Source of the DNA: Candidatus Kuenenia stuttgartensis
GTDB taxonomy: Bacteria; Planctomycetota; Planctomycetia; Pirellulales; UBA1268
Length of the DNA: 61,755 nt
NCBI GenBank assembly: GCA_945897435.1
Contig: CAMDFJ010000006.1
Coordinates: 1-61,755, forward strand
Reading direction: 5' to 3'
Under the pieces are notes generated by a model that was not told the DNA's origin, did no database searches, and saw nothing but the letters and a program-made list of their open reading frames with translations. The position numbers were made by a program, and so were the translations under genes. Shown piece by piece: positions 53,407 to 61,755 of this stretch (position 1 is the stretch's first letter; the number at the start of each line of letters is the position of its first letter).

Positions 53407-54381
53407 ATGCATCGGACCGCAACGCCCACCCTTGTCGCACTCTTCTGCTTTCTTGTCTGCGTGTCGGGGGGAGGCATCCTCGCCGCTGAAGCCCCGGCCG
53501 CGCCGATCCGCGTCGTCGTCTGGGACGAACGGCAGCCGGAGCAGAAGCAGGCCTACGAAAACTTCCTCGGCAACGCGATCGCAGAGTCGCTCTCACGTCG
53601 CGACGGTCTCGAGGTGCGGTCGGTCGGCCTCGATGACGCCGCCCAGGGCCTCGCCCCGGAGATCATCGACTGGGCCGAAGTGCTCATCTGGTGGAGCCAC
53701 CGCCGCAACGGCGACGTGAAGCCAGAGCCCGTCAAGGCGATCGTCGAGAAGGTGAAGTCGGGGCGGCTGCTCTTCATCGGACTCCACTCGGCCCACTGGG
53801 CGCCGCCGTTCACGGCGCTCATGGACGAGCGGGCCAGGGAGGACGTCCGGCGTCAGTTCGCCGACCTGCCGCCCGAAAAACTCCTGATCACCGAAGTTCC
53901 CGGCTCGAGGAAGGTGCCCGCCCGCGATGCCCGGTTCACGCCCGCCAGCGACGTCGAACGCAAGCCCGACGGCTCGGTCGCCGTCACGCTCCACCTGCCC
54001 GGCTGCATCTTTCCGGCGTTTCGCAACGACGGCAAGCCGAGCACGGTGAAACTGCTCGACCGGCAGCACCCGCTCGCCGCGGGCCTGCCCGAAGTATTCA
54101 CACTCGATCGCACGGAGATGTACGACGAACCCTATCACGTGCCCGAGCCGGACACGGTCGTCTGCGAGGAGACCTGGGCGGGGGGCGAGCGGTTCCGCAG
54201 CGTGATGGCATGGACCGTCGGCGAGGGCCGCGTCGTCTACATTCGCCCCGGCCACGAGACCTATCCGATCTGGAATGACGAACGGATGCTCCGCATCCTT
54301 GAGAACGCCGTTCGCTGGCAGCGAACCCCCGGCGTGAACCCCGGCTCGATCACCAAGCCTGCGGCCGGATCCGGAGGCTAG
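53407..54381 (+). CDS. Exported ThuA-domain protein (trehalose-utilisation-like)
   Basis: A 324-residue protein with a signal peptide (about 1-27, LVALFCFLVCVSGGGILAAE) and a ThuA/class I glutamine-amidotransferase-like domain from about 35 to 305. Features include VVVWDERQPEQKQAY near 36-50, VLIWWSHRRNGDV near 94-106, LLFIGLHSAHW near 119-129, and the late GEGRVVYIRPGHETYP near 275-290. Relatives act in sugar metabolism, and planctomycetes have many copies of unknown role. The frame is open far upstream, antisense-free but inside accD; ATG 53407 with GGGAG is clearly the start. It overlaps the convergent phhB by 4 bases. Confidence 0.88.
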   Translation: MHRTATPTLVALFCFLVCVSGGGILAAEAPAAPIRVVVWDERQPEQKQAYENFLGNAIAESLSRRDGLEVRSVGLDDAAQGLAPEIIDWAEVLIWWSHRRNGDVKPEPVKAIVEKVKSGRLLFIGLHSAHWAPPFTALMDERAREDVRRQFADLPPEKLLITEVPGSRKVPARDARFTPASDVERKPDGSVAVTLHLPGCIFPAFRNDGKPSTVKLLDRQHPLAAGLPEVFTLDRTEMYDEPYHVPEPDTVVCEETWAGGERFRSVMAWTVGEGRVVYIRPGHETYPIWNDERMLRILENAVRWQRTPGVNPGSITKPAAGSGG

Positions 54382-54743
54382 CCGGTCAGGTTTTGGGAGA
54401 TCTGGTCGATCTTGGCCGCGAGGATGAAGTCGCTCTCTGAGAGGCCGCCGATCGCGTGGGTGTGGATTTCAACCCATGCCCGCCGATAGCCCTCGAGGTG
54501 CAGGTCGGGATGGTGCTGCTCCCGCTCGGCGATCGCCCCGACGTTGTTGAGAAACCTGATCGCCTCGCGAAAGTTCTTGAAGGTCCAGTCGCGGCGGATG
54601 CGGGTGGCATCGTGGGTCAGACTCCAGCCCGAGAGGCAGGCCAACTGGGCTTCGGCCTGTGCCTGAGTCAGCTTCGGAACGCCGCCCTCACATGGCAGGC
54701 ATGCCTTCGCCCGTAGCTCTTCTGCTGTTGAACACTGTTCCAT
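54378..54743 (-). CDS. phhB: Pterin-4-alpha-carbinolamine dehydratase
   Basis: A 121-residue PCD/DCoH protein that dehydrates 4a-hydroxytetrahydropterin, recycling the cofactor of aromatic amino acid hydroxylases; some members act instead in molybdopterin-type metabolism. The active-site block is EREQHHPDLHLEGYRRAWVE near 72-91 with ETH-type IHTHAIGGLSESDF near 92-105. About 20 extra residues precede the domain. ATG 54743 is the start. No aromatic amino acid hydroxylase gene is nearby. Confidence 0.93.
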   Translation of the reverse strand: MEQCSTAEELRAKACLPCEGGVPKLTQAQAEAQLACLSGWSLTHDATRIRRDWTFKNFREAIRFLNNVGAIAEREQHHPDLHLEGYRRAWVEIHTHAIGGLSESDFILAAKIDQISQNLTG

Positions 54744-54813
54744 GACCGCATCTTACAGGAGGAGCTTCTCCATCCCAAAGCGGAACTGATCTCGACCTCC
54801 TCCCCTCCCAGGC

Positions 54814-54830
54814 ACCCGGCAGTGCCGGGT
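54814..54830 (-). terminator. Hairpin between the BBP7 gene and phhB
   Basis: ACCCGGC-AGT-GCCGGGT forms a perfect 7-bp stem 62 bases after the BBP7 stop (minus strand). There is no T-run on the minus strand, so termination there would be weak; on the plus strand it is followed by TCTTG. This is the only structure seen in the 149-base gap. Confidence 0.35.
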
Positions 54831-54892
54831 TCTTGCCAGCGGGCGGAACTGGCCAGGCCGTGCCGGCCGTGACGCCCTGATTTTGCCGGAAT

Positions 54893-56155
54893 CTAATACC
54901 GAGCCTCGAAGCCGGCGAATCCGCCGTGGATGATCGTGCTCGAGCCGGCAGTGATGCCCGAGAGGTCGGCGGCGGTCGTGACGTCGCCCGGCCACTGCCC
55001 ATCAGCCTGGGCGATGTTGCCGACTCCGACCACGCGATATCCGACCGACAGGCTCCAGTGATCGGTCACGTCCCAGGCCAGTCCCGTGTCGGCCGATCCC
55101 AGCCAGGAGAAGACGCCGAGCGTCGAGTGGACGTTGACGGGAGCACCGGAGGCAAACACCGCCGGCGTCCCCGTCGACGTGGCCAGTGATGAGGTGTTGG
55201 TGATCGTGTTGCCTGCAAGCAGGAACTTCGAAACCGTCGAGAACCGCACCCGGGGGAGGAGTCGCCAGTCAAACTTGGCCCCCAGCTGTCCGCCGTAGAG
55301 GTTGTTGTTGGTGGCCACGGCGAAGTCGAGCGGAGTCGCCGCCAGCGCCGGGTCTCCTGAGGTGGTGGCGAGCGTCAGCACGTCCTCCAACTGGAAGAAG
55401 CGGAAACCGGCCAGCCAGATCAGGCTCATCGGCCGACTGCCGTCGGCGGGATCCCGGGAAAGAAACTCCGGCCGGTCGCCGGGCGCGTACAGCCAGTTCA
55501 CCTCGATATCGTTGACCAGATCGGACCGGCTGATCTGCTGGGCCGTGGCGCCGCTCAGGTAGTCGGCCGCCGGCAGGCCGCCGACTGTCGCGTTGCTCGC
55601 CTGAGGTATCGCGTTGATGCCGCTGCCGGATACCGCAGCGCTCGAGTCCATTCCGTAGACACCCCAGTAGATGAATTCGACGGCGTTCCGCTGCTGGGGG
55701 CCGAACCAGCGGCCGATGTGGAGGTCGACGCCGCCCGGCCAGGACACCGCAGCGGAGGAGGTCCGGAGCTGCGTCACCCCGGCGAGCGGTTGCATCGTCG
55801 GCGTCCCGGCGGGAAGCGTGCGGGTCATCACGAGCCCGGTTGCACCGGCGAACCAGCGTGGCCACTGCGGTGGGGCGGCGGGCAGCACCGCGGCCGGCAG
55901 TCCTGCGAAGGCATCGGTATCGAGTGGGTCGGGCACGTAGAGCGGCACGGGAGTCGGAACAGGCTCGACGGCTGCAGGAGGAGCGTCGATCGCGGCGGCG
56001 ATGCTGGGCAGCGGTTCGGCCTCCGCTGAAACGGAAACCTGCGCCCATGCCAGCAGAACAGCCATCGCCGCACAGACCACCGCTGCGGCGGCCGGGCCGC
56101 GGCAGACCGGCGATGATCGGGCGTGATCGAAGGCTGTCGACATCTGGAAGGCCAT
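54893..56155 (-). CDS. BBP7/DUF1551 family outer-membrane beta-barrel protein
   Basis: A 420-residue protein of the BBP7 family, found mainly in planctomycetes. A signal or anchor lies near 20-45 (AAAVVCAAMAVLLAWAQV), followed by a Pro/Ala-rich linker to about 100. The barrel region runs from about 105 to the end: PRWFAGATGLVMTRTL, DLHIGRWFGPQQRNAVEFIY, NDIEVNWLYAPG and the terminal GFEARY with a closing aromatic residue. The start may be ATG 56155 or 56143. Probable location is the outer membrane; the function is unknown. It is divergent from folC, with about 120 bases between. Confidence 0.85.
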   Translation of the reverse strand: MAFQMSTAFDHARSSPVCRGPAAAAVVCAAMAVLLAWAQVSVSAEAEPLPSIAAAIDAPPAAVEPVPTPVPLYVPDPLDTDAFAGLPAAVLPAAPPQWPRWFAGATGLVMTRTLPAGTPTMQPLAGVTQLRTSSAAVSWPGGVDLHIGRWFGPQQRNAVEFIYWGVYGMDSSAAVSGSGINAIPQASNATVGGLPAADYLSGATAQQISRSDLVNDIEVNWLYAPGDRPEFLSRDPADGSRPMSLIWLAGFRFFQLEDVLTLATTSGDPALAATPLDFAVATNNNLYGGQLGAKFDWRLLPRVRFSTVSKFLLAGNTITNTSSLATSTGTPAVFASGAPVNVHSTLGVFSWLGSADTGLAWDVTDHWSLSVGYRVVGVGNIAQADGQWPGDVTTAADLSGITAGSSTIIHGGFAGFEARY

Positions 56156-56274
56156 GCTGAACGGAGGAGCCTGCCGGCCGCCGGGAGGGGAATGAGGCGG
56201 GAGGGTCAGCGATCCCCGGGAAGGGGTCAAGGCCGCTTTCTTCGCGGACGGTCGGACCGGGATACACTTTGGCA

Positions 56275-57681
56275 ATGCGCGAACGTCCAGGCAGCCTGCG
56301 GAAGATGGCGACTCCACGTCGGCTCCAGACTGACCTGACCCGGGCCGAGACGCTCGCCTGGCTCGACCGACGGATCAATTACGAACGTGGCATGCCGGCC
56401 GGTCGCGGCCCGGTCCTCGGCCTGGAGCGGATGCGACGCCTGCTTCGGGCCATCGGCTCGCCGCAGAAGGCCTTTCCCGTCGTCCATGTGGCCGGCACCA
56501 AGGGCAAGGGTTCGACCGTGGCGATGATCTCCGCGATCCTCGATGCAGCTGGCTACCGGGTCGGCCGCTACATGTCGCCGCACGTACACAGGCTCGAGGA
56601 GCGGATCGCCATCAACGGCGAACCGATCGACGAGGCCGCACTCGTGGCAGCCTTCGCTGAGGTGATCCCACGGGTCGAGGCCCTCGACGCCACTGCCGCA
56701 AAACGTGCCGGTAGCGGTCCGACATGGTTCGAGGTCGTCACGGCCGTTGCACTCCTCCACTTCGCCCGTTCCGGGGTCGAGATCGCCGTGCTCGAAACGG
56801 GCCTCGGCGGCAGGCTCGATGCAACCAACGTCACCCGGCCACTGCTGTCGGTGATCACCAGCATCAGCCTCGATCACATGCGGGTGCTGGGCCCGACGCT
56901 GGGCCGGATCGCGACCGAGAAGGCTGGCATCATCAAACGCGGCTGTATGGTGATCAGCGGGGCAACGGCGCCGGCGGCCCGCCGGGTCATCGTCGCGACG
57001 GCTGCCCGGCGCCGCGCGCCGCTGCTGCAGCTCGACCGGGATTTCAGCGCATCCCACGTTCCGCATCGGGATTCCGGGCCGCTGGCCGCCGGCTCGAGCC
57101 TGATCGTCGAACTGCCGGCTCGTTACGCCACCACGACCGGACAGGAACGGTATCCGCTCGCGATGGCCGGCAGCCATCAGGCCGCCAATGCGTCGCTGGC
57201 TGTCGTGGCCGCCCACGCCCTCCGGGCCCGCGGACTGAAGATATCCGCCGAGGCGATCGCATCTGGATTGGCACGAGCCAGTCTGCCGGCCCGGATCGAG
57301 GTCGTCTCCAAAAAACCCTTGCTGATCGTCGACGCCGCCCACAATGTGGCCTCGATGCGTGCCCTGCTCGACACGCTCCGCGAGCCGCTCGACAGGCTCC
57401 GGCCGCGGGTTCTCGTCTTCGCCGCCAGCGAAGACAAACAGATCGAACGCATGCTCTCATTGGCAGTCGATCGATTCGATCACGTCGTCATTACCCGCTA
57501 CGCGACCAACCCCCGCGCAGCCGGCCTCGACCGGCTGATCGAGGCCTGCCATTCGGCCGGGCTGCCCGAACCAAGACTGGCCGCGACTCCACACGCTGCC
57601 GTTCGCATGGCCAAAGAGCTCGCCGGCAGACAGGGGCTTGTCTGCGTGGCCGGCAGTTTTTTTCTGGCCGCCGAGATATGA
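56275..57681 (+). CDS. folC: Folylpolyglutamate synthase/dihydrofolate synthase
   Basis: A Mur-ligase-family enzyme of about 468 residues that adds glutamate to dihydropteroate or folates. The P-loop is HVAGTKGKGSTVAMIS near 71-86. SPHVHRLEERIAING near 101-115, the ETGLGGRLDATN block near 181-192, ITSISLDHMRVLGPT near 200-214 and the C-terminal VDAAHNVASM near 351-360 are typical. ATG 56275 is given here. A TTCGCG-16-TACACT promoter-like pair (56241-56268) would place the transcript start at about that codon, so ATG 56305 (MATPRRLQ, after GGAAG) is an equally good start. Confidence 0.94.
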   Translation: MRERPGSLRKMATPRRLQTDLTRAETLAWLDRRINYERGMPAGRGPVLGLERMRRLLRAIGSPQKAFPVVHVAGTKGKGSTVAMISAILDAAGYRVGRYMSPHVHRLEERIAINGEPIDEAALVAAFAEVIPRVEALDATAAKRAGSGPTWFEVVTAVALLHFARSGVEIAVLETGLGGRLDATNVTRPLLSVITSISLDHMRVLGPTLGRIATEKAGIIKRGCMVISGATAPAARRVIVATAARRRAPLLQLDRDFSASHVPHRDSGPLAAGSSLIVELPARYATTTGQERYPLAMAGSHQAANASLAVVAAHALRARGLKISAEAIASGLARASLPARIEVVSKKPLLIVDAAHNVASMRALLDTLREPLDRLRPRVLVFAASEDKQIERMLSLAVDRFDHVVITRYATNPRAAGLDRLIEACHSAGLPEPRLAATPHAAVRMAKELAGRQGLVCVAGSFFLAAEI

Positions 57682-57711
57682 ACTGCGGCCAACGATGCCG
57701 ACGGTCAACGC

Positions 57712-59058
57712 TCAGTGGACAGCAGCAATGCCGCGGGCTGATTCCAGGGCGTCGAAGGCCCGATCGAGCACCGGGTCGACATGCCGCGGGAGTGTGGCGG
57801 CCGAGTCGGATTTCGGTGGGGCTCTGCCCGGCGGGTAGGCCGCATCGCGCGCTTCCCGCCAGAGCCTGACGTCCTCGAGCGTTTGTTTGGAAGAATTGAC
57901 CTCCTGGCCCGGATCGGGTGAAACGAACCAGGCTGCAGCCGAGAGGCCGGCGGCCGTGTCCCGCGGCCGGATGTATTCGGTCGTGGTCAGTTTGAGCAGA
58001 CCGCCGCCGTCGGAAAGTGGAACGATCGATTGCACCGTACACTTGCCGAACGATCGGGTGCCGACAACCGTTGCCCGGCGATTGTCCTGCAGGCAGGCGG
58101 CCACGATCTCGGCGGCACTCGCGGTCAGTTCATCGACCAGCACTGCCATCGGCAGGCCCGGAAAAAGGCTGCCGGCAGTCGCATGGCTGACATCGATCTG
58201 CCCCAGCCCGCCGAGGCCACGCCGCCGGGTCGAGACGATCCTGCCGGCATCGAGGAATCGATCGCAGACTTCCACCGCCACCGGTATCAGGCCGCCGGGA
58301 TTGCCCCGCAGATCAAGGATCAGGCCATTTGGCTTCCGACCTGCGGAGATGGCGGCAGAAGCGGCCTCGAGTTCCCCGATCGTCTGCTCTCCGAAACTGG
58401 TGACTCGCACCAGGGCCACCGGCTCCTCTCCTTCGACGAGCCACTCCCAGGAGCCATCGGGCTGGCGGCGATCGCCGCGGACGCTCTCGGTGCGGAGACC
58501 GGCCCGAATCAGCGAGACGCCACGGCGCAGACCGTCGGGCGACACGACATCGACGGCCACCGGCGATCCCTCGCGGCCTCGGAGCGATGTCACGGCATCC
58601 CGCAGTCGCATGCCCTGTGTCGGCACTCCGTCGATGGTGATGATCCGATCTCCCGGTCCGATCCCAGCCTGCCATGCCGGGCCGCCGGGGAGCGGCGACT
58701 GCACGACCAGTTCGCCCTGAACGGCATCGATCATCAGTTCGATCCCGACCCCGCCGAATCGCTGGGCGAACTGGCCGAACGTGTCATGTTCGGCAACCTG
58801 ATTCAGGTTCAGACCCGGATTGAGTCGCTCCGGCCGACCGGCTGGCAGAAACACAGAATGGGCGTCGAGTTGTGAGACCAGACCGCGAACGCCGGCAGCG
58901 AACAGTGATTCCTGATCCACCTGATCGAGATAGTTGTGATCGATGGCGGCCAGTACCTCTCCGAACCGTCGACCCTGAAGCCCGTGATCGCGGGCGACCC
59001 AGGAGAGCAGGCCGACCACGGCCATCAGACAGACGATGAGGAGATTTCGCTTTGGCAT
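57712..59058 (-). CDS. S41 family C-terminal processing peptidase with PDZ domain
   Basis: A 448-residue exported protease. A single N-terminal hydrophobic segment (LLIVCLMAVVGLLSWVA, about 5-21) is a signal anchor. The PDZ domain spans about 95-180 (GVGIELMIDAVQGELVV, AWQAGIGPGDRIITIDG). The protease core has LILDLRGNPGGLI near 255, catalytic Ser in DELTASAAEIVA near 312 and catalytic Lys in GTRSFGKCTVQ near 338, at family spacing. The cleavage target is unknown; such enzymes trim envelope proteins in the periplasm. It is convergent with folC and separated from glgC paralog 2 by 51 bases. Confidence 0.93.
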   Translation of the reverse strand: MPKRNLLIVCLMAVVGLLSWVARDHGLQGRRFGEVLAAIDHNYLDQVDQESLFAAGVRGLVSQLDAHSVFLPAGRPERLNPGLNLNQVAEHDTFGQFAQRFGGVGIELMIDAVQGELVVQSPLPGGPAWQAGIGPGDRIITIDGVPTQGMRLRDAVTSLRGREGSPVAVDVVSPDGLRRGVSLIRAGLRTESVRGDRRQPDGSWEWLVEGEEPVALVRVTSFGEQTIGELEAASAAISAGRKPNGLILDLRGNPGGLIPVAVEVCDRFLDAGRIVSTRRRGLGGLGQIDVSHATAGSLFPGLPMAVLVDELTASAAEIVAACLQDNRRATVVGTRSFGKCTVQSIVPLSDGGGLLKLTTTEYIRPRDTAAGLSAAAWFVSPDPGQEVNSSKQTLEDVRLWREARDAAYPPGRAPPKSDSAATLPRHVDPVLDRAFDALESARGIAAVH

Positions 59059-59109
59059 GCTGCCGGGTTCGTCGTCGGATCAGATCATTGTGACGGTCGC
59101 CGCGACAGT

Positions 59110-60408
59110 TCAGGCCGTCGCGGAAATCTGGCCGTTTCGGGTCGTCGGGACCGGCTGAAACTGATGGCCCTTCGGTACCACGGTCACGCCTTGCGGCGAA
59201 ATCGTCAACCCCAACCCTGCATCCTGCGCCGGATCAAACCCGATGGTCAGGCCGGCCGGCACCCGCACCCCCTTGTCGATGATCGCCTTGCGGACCTGGG
59301 CGTGGCGGCCGATATCGACCCCCTCGAAAAGAATGCTTTCTTCGATTTTGGCAAAACTGTTGATCCGCACGCCCGGGCCGATGATCGACCGGGTCGCCCG
59401 GCCGCCGGAGAGGATGGCACCGGGGCAGACGAGGCTGTCGGTAGCCTCACCGCGGCGGGCCTCCGGTCCGTCGCCGGCAAACACGAACTTCGGCGGCGGA
59501 TAGGCCGGATGGTGGGTCCGAATCGGCCAGTGCTCGTCGTACATATTGAGCTGCGGATCGACCTCGATCAGGTCCATGTTGGCATCGAAGTAGGCGTCGA
59601 TCGTGCCGACATCCCTCCAGTAGGCATCCCGCTTTCGATTCTCGTCCCGAAATGCGAACGCCTGCACGGAGTGCGTCTGCACCACCGACGGCAGAAGATC
59701 GTGGCCGAAATCATGACGACTGGCGGGGGCATCCGCGTCGCGTTGCAAAAGTTCGAGGAGAAACGGCCAGGAGAAGCAGTAGATGCCCATCGAGGCCAGG
59801 CACATGCCGGGATGACCGGGCATTTCAGTCGGGTCTGCGACCTTTTCGCGAAACCCGCGAACCCGACCGCTGGCATCGACCTCCATCGTCCCAAACTCCA
59901 CCGCCGTCTCCCGCGGAACCGGCAGGGCCCCGATCGTGACATCGGCACCGGACTCTTCGTGGGCGTCGATCAGCGACTGGTAGTTCATCTTGTAGATGTG
60001 GTCGCCCGCGAGCACGAGCACCAGCCGCGGCGCGGCCATCTCCAGCGAGTAGATGTTTTGATAGACCGCATCGGCCGTGCCGAGGTACCAGTTGTCGTGT
60101 ACCCGCTGCTGTGGTGGCAGAACGTCGAGGCACTCGCCGAGATCGCGGCAGAAGAACCTGTGCCAGCCGAGATTCAGGTGGCGATCGAGGCTGCTCGCCT
60201 TGTATTGGGTGAGGAGCAGGACCCGTCGGAGCCCACTGTTGAGGCAGTTCGAGAGGGCGAAATCGACGATTCTGTAGCTGCCGCCGAAGGGCACCGCCGG
60301 CTTGGCCCGATCCCGGGTCAGTGGGTCGAGCCGAGCCCCCTTGCCACCAGCCAGAACCACCGCGGCGACGTCCCGCATCCGCGTCTTGTCAACATCTCTC
60401 GAATGCAC
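59110..60408 (-). CDS. glgC: Glucose-1-phosphate adenylyltransferase, paralog 2
   Basis: A 432-residue GlgC, the bacterial-type ADP-glucose pyrophosphorylase. VVLAGGKGARLDPLTRDRAK lies near 16-35, FGGSYRIVDFALSNCLNSG near 41-59, LGTADAVYQNIYSLE near 108-122, LAGDHIYKMNYQ near 131-142 and HDFGHDLLPS near 230-239. The beta-helix C-terminus ends near 410. It resembles the E. coli type more than the paralog at 22800 does. The start is taken as GTG 60408 (VHSRDVDK) behind GGAGG/GAGGGAG; ATG 60378 is the alternative. Confidence 0.93.
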   Translation of the reverse strand: MHSRDVDKTRMRDVAAVVLAGGKGARLDPLTRDRAKPAVPFGGSYRIVDFALSNCLNSGLRRVLLLTQYKASSLDRHLNLGWHRFFCRDLGECLDVLPPQQRVHDNWYLGTADAVYQNIYSLEMAAPRLVLVLAGDHIYKMNYQSLIDAHEESGADVTIGALPVPRETAVEFGTMEVDASGRVRGFREKVADPTEMPGHPGMCLASMGIYCFSWPFLLELLQRDADAPASRHDFGHDLLPSVVQTHSVQAFAFRDENRKRDAYWRDVGTIDAYFDANMDLIEVDPQLNMYDEHWPIRTHHPAYPPPKFVFAGDGPEARRGEATDSLVCPGAILSGGRATRSIIGPGVRINSFAKIEESILFEGVDIGRHAQVRKAIIDKGVRVPAGLTIGFDPAQDAGLGLTISPQGVTVVPKGHQFQPVPTTRNGQISATA

Positions 60409-60634
60409 GTCTCCCTCGCCTCCACGCCCTTGGCTCCGCGGGCATCGCGGCTCTGGAATCACTCCCGGCACCGGCCACCGGGAACGTGGCGAATATACGC
60501 TGCCCCTCGGTTTGGGAGCGATGGCATGCCATCCGGGCCGATTTTTGAGGCCATAAACCGATCTGGCAACCCGGGGGACGCTTCCCTAGGATCGCCACGT
60601 TTCCGGCATTTTACAGCCCTCTCGTGACATCCCC

Positions 60635-61755
60635 ATGGCCAGCCGTTCGAAGTCGTCCCACCGCCGCGACCGCGATTCCGATGCCGCGGATGCGATCAAA
60701 CCGCTGATCGTGCTCGGGCTGCTGGGAACCATCCTTTACGGCGCCTATTCCGTCGTCCAGAAAGGGCCGGCGACTCAGCCACCGGAGTGGCAGACCCCGG
60801 CTGCGAGTCAGGCCATGGCCGAGGGCGGCCTCGACAACGCACCACCCTTCGGTGCAGGACCCGCAGGCCCGCCAATCGTTGCCCCTCCCGCCGTCGAAGT
60901 TTCCGCCCCGCCCGCCGCCGGGCCGGTGGCGTTCACGCCGAATCCCGTCAGCGGACAGCCGGCCGGCCCCCAAGCCGTCGGTTCTGCCGGAATGACGGCT
61001 GCGGCCCGTCAACCACCAGCTGCCGCGATCCCGCAGCCCGACCTGCCGCTACAGCCCCCCACGATCCTGAATGCGCAATCGGCTCCACCTCCGGTCGCCG
61101 ATCCACCGGCGGCACTCGGAGCGACCGCAGCTCCACTGGCCGAACCCGTCGCAGCTCGAGGTTTTTTGGAGCATGGACTTGCTCATGGTCTGGCAGCCGC
61201 CCCCTCCGCCTCTCCCGCCGGGCTCTCCGCGGCGCCGGTCGGGCCGCCCGCGGCGACCGCCTCTGCCGAGGGTGCTCCGGCCACCGCCGCGTTTGCGACG
61301 AGCTGGGCCGAGGCTCACGACAAATTGGCCGCCGGCCGGTTCGCCGAGGCGCTCGCCACGCTCTCGACCTGGCAGGACGATCCCTCACTCGGACTCGAGG
61401 AGAGCCAGCGTCTCGACGACCTGCTCAGCCAGCTCGCAGGCTCGGTGATCTATTCGCAGCAGGATCTCCTGCTTCCACCCCATATCGTGGCCCCCGGCGA
61501 CACGCTCCAGTCGATCGCCGCCCAGCTGGGCGTGCCCTGGCAGCTGCTCGCCAAGATCAATGGCGTCGACGATCCTGAGCGACTGATCCCTGGCGAGCAC
61601 CTCAAGGTGCTCCGCGGACCGTTCGACGCGGTTGTCAGCGTTTCCCGGCGGCGACTCAGCCTGCAGGTCGGCGGCAACTATGCGGGCAGTTTTCCGGTGG
61701 TGATCGGCCGACAGATTCAGGAACGCGTCGGATCCTCCCTGGCGGTCGTCGACGT
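60635..61755 (+). CDS. LysM and L,D-transpeptidase-like protein (3' truncated by window edge)
   Basis: This frame is open from ATG 60635 to the window end (373 codons seen). The first 20 residues are basic, and residues about 22-40 form one membrane helix (IKPLIVLGLLGTILYGAYSV). A long Ala/Pro/Gly-rich linker runs to about 225, then a short helical segment (about 225-270, TSWAEAHDKLAAGRFAEALA). A LysM domain lies near 283-328 (IVAPGDTLQSIAAQLGVPWQ, then LIPGEHLKVL). The last residues (DAVVSVSRRRLSLQVGG, then FPVVIG) match the start of a YkuD L,D-transpeptidase domain; its catalytic Cys would lie beyond the window. It is a predicted peptidoglycan-binding envelope protein. The upstream 226-base region shows no clear promoter. 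Confidence 0.8.
   Translation, partial: MASRSKSSHRRDRDSDAADAIKPLIVLGLLGTILYGAYSVVQKGPATQPPEWQTPAASQAMAEGGLDNAPPFGAGPAGPPIVAPPAVEVSAPPAAGPVAFTPNPVSGQPAGPQAVGSAGMTAAARQPPAAAIPQPDLPLQPPTILNAQSAPPPVADPPAALGATAAPLAEPVAARGFLEHGLAHGLAAAPSASPAGLSAAPVGPPAATASAEGAPATAAFATSWAEAHDKLAAGRFAEALATLSTWQDDPSLGLEESQRLDDLLSQLAGSVIYSQQDLLLPPHIVAPGDTLQSIAAQLGVPWQLLAKINGVDDPERLIPGEHLKVLRGPFDAVVSVSRRRLSLQVGGNYAGSFPVVIGRQIQERVGSSLAVVD

Overview
The window is a dense, GC-rich (by eye well over 60%) chromosomal segment, almost certainly from a planctomycete and probably a Pirellulales-like one. The evidence is the set of families largely restricted to or typical of that phylum: a DUF1501 protein, a BBP7/DUF1551 barrel, a DUF1207 protein, a DUF11 protein with a proline-rich linker, a stand-alone secretin with a long coiled N-terminus, and a GlmU nucleotidyltransferase without its acetyltransferase half. 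No rRNA, tRNA, transposase, integrase or CRISPR array was seen. No gene-free stretch exceeds 300 bases. It looks like core chromosome rather than an island.

Layout. 1-2330: end of a DUF1501 gene, then a DUF4432 gene on the minus strand. 2592-8910: a plus-strand housekeeping run (GlmU-like uridylyltransferase, PRPP synthetase, L25, peptidyl-tRNA hydrolase, S6, SSB, L9, DnaB); SSB-L9-DnaB has a good sigma70-like promoter. 8942-11399: tsaD and a DUF1207 gene (minus), separated by a structured repeat array. 11603-17090: a flavin-reductase-like gene, a complete ribose-type sugar ABC importer (lipoprotein, permease, double ATPase) and a ThiF/MoeB-type adenylyltransferase. 17078-19698: an acyl-activating ligase translationally coupled to a degenerate GH2-like protein. 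19863-24344: leuS, a first glgC, and a small lipoprotein gene running antisense into glgC. 24473-26776: family 4 uracil-DNA glycosylase and a DEAD-box helicase. 26878-30667: succinate dehydrogenase (transcribed C, A, B), divergent from a GAF/response-regulator gene, with both promoters visible between them. 32624-38521: secretin, DUF423, TPR protein, and a two-gene unit with a metallophosphoesterase-like protein. 38685-50775 (all minus): PutA, then pstS-pstC-pstA-pstB-phoU and a DUF11 protein, with a second repeat array after phoU. 50902-54743: rpe, a histidine-phosphatase-like pseudoenzyme, accD, a ThuA-like protein and pterin carbinolamine dehydratase. 54893-61755: BBP7 barrel, folC, an S41 peptidase, a second glgC, and the start of a LysM/L,D-transpeptidase-like gene cut by the window end.

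Themes. Translation and replication genes sit together at the left. Central carbon and energy are covered by SDH, PutA, Rpe, AccD and two GlgC paralogs for glycogen. Phosphate uptake is complete, but both permeases carry unusually large insertions after the first membrane helix. Envelope genes (secretin, BBP7, DUF1207, S41 protease, LysM protein) fit a Gram-negative-type planctomycete envelope.

The least ordinary signals are: the modular hairpin repeats whose stems change by compensatory substitutions (10032-10232 and 40251-40433); the enlarged PstC/PstA; an 18-base tandem repeat before pstS; the histidine-phosphatase homologue lacking its catalytic residues; and the divergent promoter pair between sdhCAB and the GAF/REC gene. 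I did not find a clear new defence or biosynthetic system.
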